6,308 nt of DNA, from positions 1 through 6,308 of the forward strand of contig JACZUR010000138.1 in NCBI GenBank assembly GCA_022573095.1, written 5' to 3'. Every line of letters starts with the position of its first letter. The stretch's first letter is position 1. The notes below the pieces were generated by a model. That model saw only the letters and a program-made list of their open reading frames with translations. It was not told the DNA's origin and made no database searches. This DNA comes from Gemmatimonadota bacterium. Its GTDB lineage: Bacteria; Gemmatimonadota; Gemmatimonadetes; Gemmatimonadales; GWC2-71-9. The translations under genes and the position numbers were made by a program. Below, piece after piece: positions 1-6,308 of the stretch.

Positions 1-706
1 ATAGAATGATTCGGTCGTTGCCGGATGCCGCGATGTACTCAGCTGAGAGCAATAGCTCTACGATTGTCGACGCCAGCCCTCGTTTCAGGAGAATCGGCTT
101 GTCGATGTCGCCCGCGCGCTTTAGAAGCGAGAAGTTCTGCATGTTTCTCGCACCGATCTGGACTACGTCGGCGTACTCGCTTACAATAGCGATTCCTTCC
201 GGATCGACTGCCTCTGTCACCACCGGCAGTCCCGAGCGTTCACTCGCTCGCGCAAGCATCTCCAGCCCTGGAACACCCAGCCCTTGGAACGAGTAAGGCG
301 AGGACCGTGGCTTGAAAGCGCCTCCTCTCAGGAGAGTCGCGCCGGCCGCTCTGACTTCCAGCGCCGCTTCAGTGATCTGTTCTTCCGACTCGACCGAGCA
401 GGGCCCGGCGATTATCGGTACGCTGTTGCCTCCGAAGCTGATGCCTTCGGCGACCTCGACAACAGTTGTATCGGGCTTCCATTCCCGGGACACCAGCTTG
501 AAAGGTTGGGTCATCTGCACGACGTCGCGCACGCCGGGTAGAGCACGAAATCTTGATTCGTCTACGTTGCTGACGTCGCCAGTCATTCCGATCGCCGTAC
601 GCTGGTTTCCGCTGATACGCTGTGCGCGGAGGCCGAGATCTCTTATCGTGGCAGTGACACCGGAAATTTCATCCCGTGTCGCGTCCGTTCGCATGATTAC
701 AATCAT
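1..706 (-). CDS. aroF: 3-deoxy-7-phosphoheptulonate (DAHP) synthase, type I-beta, 3' end cut by window edge
   Basis: This enzyme condenses phosphoenolpyruvate and erythrose 4-phosphate to DAHP, the first cytosolic step of the shikimate pathway. I translated it directly: 235 codons are visible from the ATG at 704-706 and the frame is still open at base 1. Residues 1-75 form a small N-terminal region (starts MIVIMRTDAT) like the ferredoxin-like/ACT-type regulatory domain of Thermotoga-type enzymes, known in that family to bind Tyr or Phe as feedback inhibitor. The TIM barrel begins near residue 90 and shows PIIAGPCSVES (97-107, metal-ligand Cys103), GGAFKPRSSPYSFQG (128-142, Lys132 and Arg134), QIGARNMQNF (183-192, Arg187) and ILLKRG (205-210, Lys208). 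Family members run about 340 residues, so roughly 100 residues, including the later His/Glu/Asp metal ligands, lie outside. A chorismate-mutase fusion at the far end cannot be excluded. The gene overlaps the upstream hydrolase by four bases. Confidence 0.95.
   Translation of the reverse strand, partial: MIVIMRTDATRDEISGVTATIRDLGLRAQRISGNQRTAIGMTGDVSNVDESRFRALPGVRDVVQMTQPFKLVSREWKPDTTVVEVAEGISFGGNSVPIIAGPCSVESEEQITEAALEVRAAGATLLRGGAFKPRSSPYSFQGLGVPGLEMLARASERSGLPVVTEAVDPEGIAIVSEYADVVQIGARNMQNFSLLKRAGDIDKPILLKRGLASTIVELLLSAEYIAASGNDRIIL
703..706 (-). promoter_or_regulatory. ATGA stop/start overlap coupling the hydrolase gene to aroF
   Basis: On the minus strand the four bases read ATGA: the TGA ends the metallo-hydrolase and the ATG starts DAHP synthase. 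Only a weak purine run (GTAAGAG) precedes the ATG, directly against it, so terminating ribosomes probably reinitiate here. A second in-frame ATG (692-694, Met5) would cut off the first beta strand of the regulatory domain, so the first is preferred. Confidence 0.7.
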
Positions 707-1473
707 CTCTTACCGTCAATCACGAAAATGTCACCATCCGATGCCGCTATGACTTCGCGCTCGAACTCAGCTGCAGCACGAGCCACTGGGTCAACCGCTT
801 CCACCGGCGGGTAGAAGTGTGTCAGAACCAACCTTCCTGCATCCGCTGTACGGGCGAGTCTGCCGGCCTGGGCGGGTGTAAGATGAGTGTCGATGGCCCT
901 GTCGTCCGGGAGCGAGCACTCGCTGAGCAAAAGATCGCATCCTCGAGCCCAAATGGCGAGGTCGTCACTTGGGCCTGTGTCCCCCGTGTAGACCATCCTT
1001 CCGTCGTTGTCCGTAATGGAATACGCGACGCTTTCATCGGTGTGCCGGGTACGATGACATTCCAAGAAGGTGCCGGGGCCGAGTTCGTGTCTCTCAAGGG
1101 GTTCGATCTCTACTATTTCAATCGGGAAACCCGGGGACAGGATCCACTGCCCGAATGCCTGAGCGAGAGCCTGAATTCGTGGTTTTAGACCGCGCGGTCC
1201 GAACAGTGACAGCTTGCCGGTTCTTGGCGTGTCGGCTCCCCAGCGCTGGGCAAAGAGAAAGGCCGGAAGCTCGCCCCAGTGGTCCGCATGAAAGTGAGAT
1301 AGGGCGATGTGGGTTGTACCGAACCAGTCAACTCCGAAGGTGGCCATGCGGTGAAGCGTGCCCGCGCCGCAGTCGATCAGCAGGCGAACGCCACCAGACT
1401 CGACCCAGTACGAGGCCGACGTTCTTGTTGCCGAGGGAGACACGGTTCCACTGCCCAGGACGGTTAAGCGCAT
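703..1473 (-). CDS. MBL-fold metallo-hydrolase, RNase Z/YhfI-like
   Basis: A 256-residue metallo-beta-lactamase-fold protein, probably cytosolic since no signal peptide is seen. It opens with the usual first strand MRLTVLGSGT, which supports the chosen ATG. Metal-site motifs are complete: SHFHADH (His60, His62, Asp64, His65), His144 in RTRHTDES, Asp165 in YTGDTG, and His219 in LTHFYPP. DTHLTP with His197 matches the catalytic-His motif of the RNase Z/ElaC group. It is shorter than classical RNase Z (about 300 residues or more), and I see no glycine-rich exosite arm between residues 66 and 130. It therefore fits the small YhfI-like group of phosphodiesterase-type hydrolases, whose substrates are mostly unknown; tRNA 3' processing should not be assumed. 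No Shine-Dalgarno is visible before the ATG. It lies 90 bp after smc and overlaps the DAHP synthase gene by 4 bp, so it heads or shares that operon. Confidence 0.9.
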   Translation of the reverse strand: MRLTVLGSGTVSPSATRTSASYWVESGGVRLLIDCGAGTLHRMATFGVDWFGTTHIALSHFHADHWGELPAFLFAQRWGADTPRTGKLSLFGPRGLKPRIQALAQAFGQWILSPGFPIEIVEIEPLERHELGPGTFLECHRTRHTDESVAYSITDNDGRMVYTGDTGPSDDLAIWARGCDLLLSECSLPDDRAIDTHLTPAQAGRLARTADAGRLVLTHFYPPVEAVDPVARAAAEFEREVIAASDGDIFVIDGKR

Positions 1474-1508
1474 AGCAGGAATTTGGTGAAGAGAACGGAT
1501 CGGCTCCG

Positions 1509-1537
1509 GATATCTACCTCAACATCTGTGCTGGCAA
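1509..1537 (-). promoter_or_regulatory. possible weak promoter before the hydrolase-aroF pair
   Basis: In the 90-bp gap after smc, the minus strand has TTGCCA (1532-1537, five of six matches to a sigma-70 -35 box), then 17 bp, then GATATC (1509-1514, only three of six to a -10 box). The spacing is right but the -10 match is poor, and chance is a reasonable explanation. The rest of 1474-1546 shows no ribosome-binding site or other clear signal. Confidence 0.15.
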
Positions 1538-1546
1538 CTTCGCGTG

Positions 1547-1572
1547 CTGGTCTAGCGGGATCGCTAGACCAG
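1547..1572 (-). repeat. perfect 11-bp hairpin across the smc stop codon
   Basis: The arms CTGGTCTAGCG (minus strand 1572-1562) and CGCTAGACCAG (1557-1547) are perfect reverse complements around a 4-base loop, ATCC. The smc stop TAG (1566-1564) lies in the 5' arm, so the last two codons and the stop are part of the stem. The base after the stem on the minus strand begins CACGCGAAG, with no T-run, so this is not a typical intrinsic terminator. It could be an mRNA 3'-end stabiliser, a partial terminator between smc and the hydrolase gene, or a dimeric protein site. That the structure exists is read directly; its role is inference. Confidence 0.75.
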
Positions 1573-4500
1573 TTTGGCCTCTCCGAGTCTAACACCTACC
1601 ACCGTAGATACACCCGGTTCTTGCATGGTGATTCCGTAAACCGAATCTGCTATCTGCATGGTACGCGGGTTGTGTGTGATGACAATGAACTGGGTATCAG
1701 ACTTGAATTCTTCCAAGAGCCTGATGAATCGCACAATGTTGGCATCATCGAGTGGTGCGTCGACCTCGTCCAGTAAGCAGAAGGGGCTGGGCTTGGTGAG
1801 ATATATGGCAAACAGCAGTGCCGATGCCACGAGGGCACGCTCGCCGGTTGAAAGCAAGTGTATGCTGTGCATCTTCTTTCCCCTGGGAGATGCATGAATC
1901 TCAATATCACTCTCGAGAGGATCGTTCTCGTCCGATAGCCTGAGATCGCACTGTCCTCCCTCGAACAGCGTTCCAAAAGCCGTTCCGAAGTTCTCGCGAA
2001 TCGCTTCGAAGGTTTCCAGAAACATTCGGCGTGCGGTCTGGTCGATTTCTTTGAGCGCCTTCGAGAGATCCGCTCTAGCGGCTATCAGGTCGTCGCGCTG
2101 CGTTGTAATGAACTCAAGTCGCTCGCGTTCCTGCTCGTGCTCTTCTACCGCTAGAGGATTGACGGGGCCGAGGGACTCGAGCTTATCGGCCAGTTCCTGC
2201 GCTCTGTATCCCAGTTCGGCAGCATCGCCTTCAACCTCAGGTGCAGCCTCTGCCAATTCAGCGTAGGGTTTTTGCCACTCGGCTTCAATCCTTTCCAGCA
2301 GCGCGCTCTCTCTTCCGGCGACTTCCGTCATCTCGAGTTCTAGTTCGTGAGAGGACTGAGTCAGGACGGCGAGCTTTTCTCTCGTCTTGGCAACCTTGGT
2401 CTCGGTTTCCTGAACCGACGCCTCAGCTGCCTGAGTTCCGTCAGATGCCGCTGCAACGGCGGACTCCAATTCTTGTAGGGCCACCCGGCCCTCCTTGAGT
2501 CGCTCCTTCCACTCGGTGATGTTGTTGCGCTGCTGGTTCGTGTCCGTATCGATTGCCGTTAGTTCGCGTTCCAATGCCTCGGTAGATTCCTGGGAAGATT
2601 CGAGGTCGGCTCTGGCACGCCCGTGCCTCTCCTTTGCTGCCGTCTCCCGAGCTACCACCTGCGCCTCTTCCACTTGCCAGTGAACTCTGCGCTCCCTGGC
2701 TGTTTCTTGGGCTTCCTCGAACTCTTCGAGTTTCCTTCGCTGAACGACTACGTCGGCTTCGATCTCATATCGTTCTTGGTCGGTCCTCCCGAGCGTGGCG
2801 GCATTGTCATCAAGTGATTTCTTTCTTTCCTCAATTCGGGCCCGAGTTCGCTCCAATGCGTCTTTGAACTCCGACCACTCACGCTCGCCGCGTTGGTAGT
2901 TGCGGTTGTTGTCGTCGTGACGCGCCGCACATTCCCTGGTTGCTTCCCGAGCCTGTTCGAACTTGCGCGTAGCTTCATTCAGTTCTTTCTCAGCGGCACT
3001 GTAGCTCGTGACAGCTTCCGCGATCTTCTGGTTAAGTTCTTCCAGGGATCTCATAGCTTCCGCGTGTCCGCTCCGGACAGTCTCAAGCTCCGTTTTGCGA
3101 GCCAGCGGACCGCCCGGCCCGCCTGATTCGGGCAAAAAGATCGCACCGTTGCTACGCAAGATTGTCGACCCGGAGGGGTCTAGTGCCTTGTTCTCGGCCG
3201 TGAGCGCCACCACCCATTCAACTGCCGGCGCACTTGCCTGAAAGTGGTCGTGCGTGCCTTGGTCGCTCTGGCTCTTGGGTCCGGGCCGTACCGGTAGCAG
3301 CATCAGGGGGCCCGGCTTCGTCTCGGCATGCCACTTGCGCACTATTTTGACGGTCTCTTCATCCTCCACCAACACTGCGTGAAGCCAGTCACCGAGCACG
3401 CGCTCTGCAAATTTTACCGAGGCTTCTGTTGTTGCGAGGAAATCGCTCAGCGGTCCGTATATCTTGTCACCGCCTATCTTGTCGCGCTGCTGCAACAATA
3501 GGCGGGCTGCGGGGGCGAGCCCAGCGCGGCTGCGTTCAAGTTCCTCGAGCGCATCGCGGCGCGCTTCCAACTGTGCAACTTCTTCCTCGGTCGAACGCCG
3601 CTCAACCCGCACCGCAGTCTCGCTCTCACGCGTGGCGGCCAGCGCGTGCCTGGCCCGCTCGACTTCGTCCCTAGTCTTTCGCTCCTGTTCTTCTAACTGT
3701 GCCAGCTCCGTAGCCGACTGCTGAGTAAGGTCCCGGTTGCGGTCCCTTTCCGACGCAGTGGTGTCAAATCTTTCCTCGGCCTCACTGATCGTTACGCCGA
3801 GTTCCTCTAGCTCGGCTTCGGCCGCACTTCGCTCTCCCCGCAGAGCGCGCTGAGTTTCCGCCAGTTCCTGAAGTCGTTCCTCCTGCGCCCGCACCAGGTC
3901 TCTCTGGACAGAGACTTTGGACCGGCTCTGGTCCTCTGCCTCACTGCGCAGATCCAGTTCTCGTTGCACCGAATTGTGGGCCTTCTGGGCGGCTTCCTGC
4001 GCTTCCAAGGCCGCCTCGCTCTCGAGTTTTGTTCGCGCAATCCTTTTCTCGAATTCTCTCTTCTCTTCTAGTGCCCTCTCCTTGCGGGAGGAGGAGTGCT
4101 GCAAGCGTTCGTCAGCAAGCTTTAGGTCGCCCTCCAGTTTCTCGACTTCCACGCGGAGGTCCGCTAGCCGGCGCTCGACTTCGTTTCTTTCCGCTTCGGC
4201 TGCGATCCGGCGTTGCACCCGCTGCTCGCGCTTGCGCTCGAGGCGTTCGAGGTCGGCGTCGGCTGCGGGAATTTCCTGCTGCAATCGAGAACGTCGGCCT
4301 TGAGCCGCGCTCTTGAGCCGTTCGAACTCCTTGAGGTCTGAACGCGCCAGCGTTATCACAATGGCAAAACGTTCTTCTGTGAGTTGGCGTCCGCGCTCCG
4401 CTTTGCCTTTCTGGCGTGCGAGGCTTCGCACCTGTGTCTGAACTTCGCCTACCAAGTCCTCGAGCCGTTGCAGGTCGTCCGTTGTTTGCTGCAGACGCCG

Positions 4501-5034
4501 TTCGGTGGTTGTCTTTCTGTCTCTGTAGAAGCCGATCTCAGCTGCCTCCTCAAAAAGCGAGCGCCGTTCCTCGGCATTGTCCGAGAGCAGCCTGTCCACC
4601 ATTCTAGCTTCAATGACTACGCTGGCGTCCGCTCCAAGTCCGGTACCGCGTAGCAGATCCTGAATGTCCCGCAGTCGCACATGGGAGCCGTTAATCAGGT
4701 AGTCGCTCTGCCCGCTCCGGGAGAGCCGGCGGGTAATCACTACCTCACTGTAGGAGATTGGGAGGATCCCGTCACCGTTGTCGAAGTAGAGCGAAACCTC
4801 GGCGATGTTAACCGGTTTCCGGGACGCTGTGCCCTGGAATATGATTTCCTCCATTCGCGCGCCGCGCAATACCTTTGACCGCTGCTCTCCGAGAACCCAT
4901 CTCACAGCATCAGAGATGTTGGATTTACCGCAGCCGTTCGGTCCAACTATCGCGGTGACACCTTCCTGGAACGGGAGTTGGACTGTGTCCGCAAAGGATT
5001 TGAATCCCGACAACTCTAGCCGGGTCAGTTTCAT
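1564..5034 (-). CDS. smc: chromosome segregation protein Smc (condensin ATPase)
   Basis: Smc is the ATPase of the Smc-ScpAB condensin, which loops and separates bacterial chromosomes. Its 1156 residues are full length for the family. The N-terminal half-head (1 to about 170) has Walker A GPNGCGKSN (31-39) and Arg57 in VLRGARMEE, at the position of the Bacillus subtilis arginine finger. Charged coiled-coil arms span about 170-505 and 650-950, flanking the hinge (about 505-650). The C-terminal half-head starts at LESLGPVNP (952-960) and carries signature LSTGE (1061-1065), Walker B FCLLDEVD (1085-1092, Asp1089 and catalytic Glu1090), D-loop PLDDAN and switch His1121 in VITHN. Two features are unusual: the Q-loop Gln of most Smc proteins is Ala143 (IEARMVD), and the second half of the hinge looks short. 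The ATG has a good Shine-Dalgarno and the protein opens with the canonical MKLTRLELSGFKSF. The gene lies 149 bp after the SPOR gene; scpA, scpB, rnc and ftsY are not in view. Confidence 0.98.
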   Translation of the reverse strand: MKLTRLELSGFKSFADTVQLPFQEGVTAIVGPNGCGKSNISDAVRWVLGEQRSKVLRGARMEEIIFQGTASRKPVNIAEVSLYFDNGDGILPISYSEVVITRRLSRSGQSDYLINGSHVRLRDIQDLLRGTGLGADASVVIEARMVDRLLSDNAEERRSLFEEAAEIGFYRDRKTTTERRLQQTTDDLQRLEDLVGEVQTQVRSLARQKGKAERGRQLTEERFAIVITLARSDLKEFERLKSAAQGRRSRLQQEIPAADADLERLERKREQRVQRRIAAEAERNEVERRLADLRVEVEKLEGDLKLADERLQHSSSRKERALEEKREFEKRIARTKLESEAALEAQEAAQKAHNSVQRELDLRSEAEDQSRSKVSVQRDLVRAQEERLQELAETQRALRGERSAAEAELEELGVTISEAEERFDTTASERDRNRDLTQQSATELAQLEEQERKTRDEVERARHALAATRESETAVRVERRSTEEEVAQLEARRDALEELERSRAGLAPAARLLLQQRDKIGGDKIYGPLSDFLATTEASVKFAERVLGDWLHAVLVEDEETVKIVRKWHAETKPGPLMLLPVRPGPKSQSDQGTHDHFQASAPAVEWVVALTAENKALDPSGSTILRSNGAIFLPESGGPGGPLARKTELETVRSGHAEAMRSLEELNQKIAEAVTSYSAAEKELNEATRKFEQAREATRECAARHDDNNRNYQRGEREWSEFKDALERTRARIEERKKSLDDNAATLGRTDQERYEIEADVVVQRRKLEEFEEAQETARERRVHWQVEEAQVVARETAAKERHGRARADLESSQESTEALERELTAIDTDTNQQRNNITEWKERLKEGRVALQELESAVAAASDGTQAAEASVQETETKVAKTREKLAVLTQSSHELELEMTEVAGRESALLERIEAEWQKPYAELAEAAPEVEGDAAELGYRAQELADKLESLGPVNPLAVEEHEQERERLEFITTQRDDLIAARADLSKALKEIDQTARRMFLETFEAIRENFGTAFGTLFEGGQCDLRLSDENDPLESDIEIHASPRGKKMHSIHLLSTGERALVASALLFAIYLTKPSPFCLLDEVDAPLDDANIVRFIRLLEEFKSDTQFIVITHNPRTMQIADSVYGITMQEPGVSTVVGVRLGEAKLV

Positions 5035-5041
5035 CAGCAGT

Positions 5042-5046
5042 TCCTT
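5042..5046 (-). promoter_or_regulatory. Shine-Dalgarno of smc
   Basis: AAGGA on the minus strand lies 7 bases before the smc ATG (5032-5034), a standard spacing. It fixes this start and is the only strong ribosome-binding site seen at any start in the window. Confidence 0.8.
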
Positions 5047-5069
5047 GAGTGGTTCAGATCCCTAAATCT

Positions 5070-5087
5070 CCGCGAACCGCGGGTTCG
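5070..5087. repeat. two overlapping short inverted repeats in the smc leader
   Basis: Plus-strand CCGCG-AAC-CGCGG (5070-5082) and CGAACC-GCG-GGTTCG (5073-5087) are both perfect and share bases, so only one can fold at a time. They lie about 35-50 bp before the smc start, in the 149-bp gap. Just upstream on the minus strand is an AT-rich TATATC (5092-5097) that could be a -10 box, but no fair -35 box is found 16-18 bp before it. This could be an operator or a leader hairpin, or just GC-rich chance. The remainder of the gap (5098-5183) shows nothing I can assign. Confidence 0.35.
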
Positions 5088-5183
5088 AATTGATATATGC
5101 TTGCCCGACACGCACCAGGGGCTCTCCGAGTTACCGGCCTGGGCTTGTAAAATGTACGTAGGCGGCTCTCATCGACGAACCCC

Positions 5184-6308
5184 TCACCGTTCAGGACCCA
5201 ATTGCCGCGCGAAGATCCAGTACGGCCGGTCCAAGGTGCGTGCTACGACCTCGGCACTCGCCCGCGTAGGGAATGGGCCGAGCACCACGCGGAACGGATC
5301 GTCCGGGTTGTCGGGGAGCATAATCGACGCATCGAGTCCTGCAGCCCTGAGACGGGAGGAAAATTCCTCGGCCCAGTCTCTATTACGCGTGCTGCTGACC
5401 TGAACGTACAGGATCTCTCCGATCTCGCCGACGATGGCCTCTGCGACGCGCTCTTCCGCCTCTAGGACCGGTCTCTCAGGTGTCCACCTAGCTACCACCC
5501 ACCTGTCTTCACCGATTCCCTCAACGCGACCAAGTTCAATCAGCGATTCAGGGTCGAAGGAGTACAGGTCGCCGCCTTGCTCTGCGAGGATAGTCCCTCC
5601 TGGGCCGACCGTCGGTAGGTCCGGCGTCCAGCGTGTCTTGAGCAATCCGATACGTCTCATTCTCGGAGCGTCCACCGCTATGACGGTGTCGGAGCCAGGT
5701 TGCTTGAGGAAGATGATGCGGCCGTGAGGGTCGATTCTTACCGACTCTGGGGCGAACGGTAACCCCATTGTTTCCAACAGGTTGCCGGAATATCTGTCGA
5801 TCTGGACGAGTTCGTTTCCCGCGGTTGTGACGTAGACGCGGTGTCCGGCCGGTGAGAACGCCGCTGCCACGGGCCGGCTTTGTAATTCGATATCCCTCAC
5901 TCGATCGGAACTCCTCGTTTCGATCAACCTAATTCCCGATTCGGTAAGTACCGCCGCGGCGTCAGCCCAGCGCGATACAATCAGATCTCCATCGGGGATC
6001 GTCCATCTTCTCGGATCTCTGGTTCGGCTGATGAACTCCAGGGTCCGATCCTCCCCATCCCTTATCTCAACCAGCGCGCGACTTCCGGCGCCACCCCAGA
6101 TCGACTGTGGATTTGCGGAGCCAGAATCGACCCACACGGTAAGGCGGCGGCGTTCGACCGATCCAACCGCTCCGCTGGCGGGAACCAGGTAGGGGATCCC
6201 ATTGGCACCCATGGTCACGCGGCGAACGGATGAATCGATCATGCGTGACAGGCCGGCCTGTAGATCTATGGCAAAGAGACCTCCTGCAGCCGTAGTAACG
6301 TAGATGAG
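5184..6308 (-). CDS. beta-propeller protein with C-terminal SPOR domain, 5' end cut by window edge
   Basis: The frame runs without a stop from the right edge to the TGA at 5184-5186, giving 374 visible codons. An ATG at 6240-6242 is probably internal: the 22 codons before it read IYVTT...GLFAIDLQAG, which is blade-like and resembles RVYVTTAGNELVQIDRYSG later on. Counting from that Met, strands ending in an xxIDxxxG-like or xFDxxS pattern recur every 40 residues or so (near 57, 98, 146, 187 and 227), as in PQQ/YVTN-type beta-propellers. Residues 276-345 are a SPOR domain: ILYVQVSS, then WAEEFSSRLRAAGL, then FRVVLGPFPTRASAEVVARTL. SPOR domains bind peptidoglycan stripped of stem peptides at division septa, so the protein is presumably exported; a signal peptide or lipobox would lie outside the window. 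The exact role is unknown. It ends 149 bp before smc on the same strand. Confidence 0.85.
   Translation of the reverse strand, partial: LIYVTTAAGGLFAIDLQAGLSRMIDSSVRRVTMGANGIPYLVPASGAVGSVERRRLTVWVDSGSANPQSIWGGAGSRALVEIRDGEDRTLEFISRTRDPRRWTIPDGDLIVSRWADAAAVLTESGIRLIETRSSDRVRDIELQSRPVAAAFSPAGHRVYVTTAGNELVQIDRYSGNLLETMGLPFAPESVRIDPHGRIIFLKQPGSDTVIAVDAPRMRRIGLLKTRWTPDLPTVGPGGTILAEQGGDLYSFDPESLIELGRVEGIGEDRWVVARWTPERPVLEAEERVAEAIVGEIGEILYVQVSSTRNRDWAEEFSSRLRAAGLDASIMLPDNPDDPFRVVLGPFPTRASAEVVARTLDRPYWIFARQLGPER

Noticed and set aside
312..752. Plus-strand open frame of 146 codons
   Set aside because: It runs antisense to the DAHP synthase, whose motifs are unmistakable, and its own translation is low-complexity Ser/Arg/Pro-rich with no recognisable family.
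817..1188. Plus-strand open frame of 123 codons
   Set aside because: It lies wholly antisense to the metallo-hydrolase, over its metal-binding motifs, and shows no domain or ribosome-binding site.
1650..1976. Minus-strand open frame of 108 codons inside smc
   Set aside because: It is a frame-shifted reading of the Smc C-terminal head; the smc frame carries the signature, Walker B and switch His motifs without interruption.
3917..4303. Plus-strand open frame of 128 codons, very Ser/Arg-rich
   Set aside because: It is the antisense shadow of the Glu/Arg-rich Smc coiled coil; Ser/Arg runs are what reverse complements of such codons give.
5073..5091. tRNA-like T-loop GGTTCGAAT upstream of smc
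   Set aside because: No T-stem pairs around it and no anticodon or acceptor arm can be built in either direction; the 149-bp gap holds no tRNA.
5115..5142. CCAGG...CCTGG pairing as a terminator after the propeller/SPOR gene
   Set aside because: Only five base pairs with an 18-base loop and no T-run on the relevant side; too weak to call.
1..6308. Mobile element, phage, defence system or CRISPR array
   Set aside because: No transposase, integrase, nuclease-effector or toxin-like protein, no direct-repeat array and no obvious compositional break was seen; the four genes are packed housekeeping-style on one strand.

Overview
This window looks like an ordinary bacterial chromosome segment. Four protein genes lie on the minus strand and read from right to left: an N-terminally cut beta-propeller/SPOR protein (5184-6308), smc (1564-5034), a small metallo-beta-lactamase-fold hydrolase (703-1473), and a type I-beta DAHP synthase cut by the left edge (1-706). 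I see no RNA genes, mobile elements, CRISPR arrays or phage genes. Coding density is high; the only gaps are 90 bp and 149 bp. All substantial plus-strand reading frames are shadows of these genes.

The organism is probably a Gram-negative-type bacterium of the FCB/Gemmatimonadota side of the tree. This rests on the Smc protein: its Q-loop segment reads IEARMVD instead of the common xxQGKV, and its C-terminal head (FCLLDEVDAPLDDAN, then a THNPRTM stretch and an EPGVS tail) resembles what I recall of Gemmatimonadota and Bacteroidota Smc proteins. That is recollection plus inference, not a search result.

Layout: the propeller/SPOR gene ends at 5184. A 149-bp gap follows, holding overlapping short inverted repeats and a good Shine-Dalgarno for smc. 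Smc has both ATPase half-heads, two coiled-coil arms and a hinge that appears short in its second half. A perfect 11-bp hairpin begins inside the last codons of smc and runs into the 90-bp gap before the metallo-hydrolase gene. That gene overlaps the DAHP synthase start by four bases (ATGA), so these two are almost certainly co-transcribed and translationally coupled.

Functionally, smc (chromosome condensation) and the SPOR protein (a domain that usually binds septal peptidoglycan) both point to chromosome segregation and cell division. DAHP synthase starts aromatic amino-acid synthesis, and the hydrolase has no assignable substrate. I found no convincing novel system. The points most worth a second look are the altered ATPase motifs and short hinge of Smc, the hairpin at the smc stop codon, and the SPOR-propeller protein beside smc.
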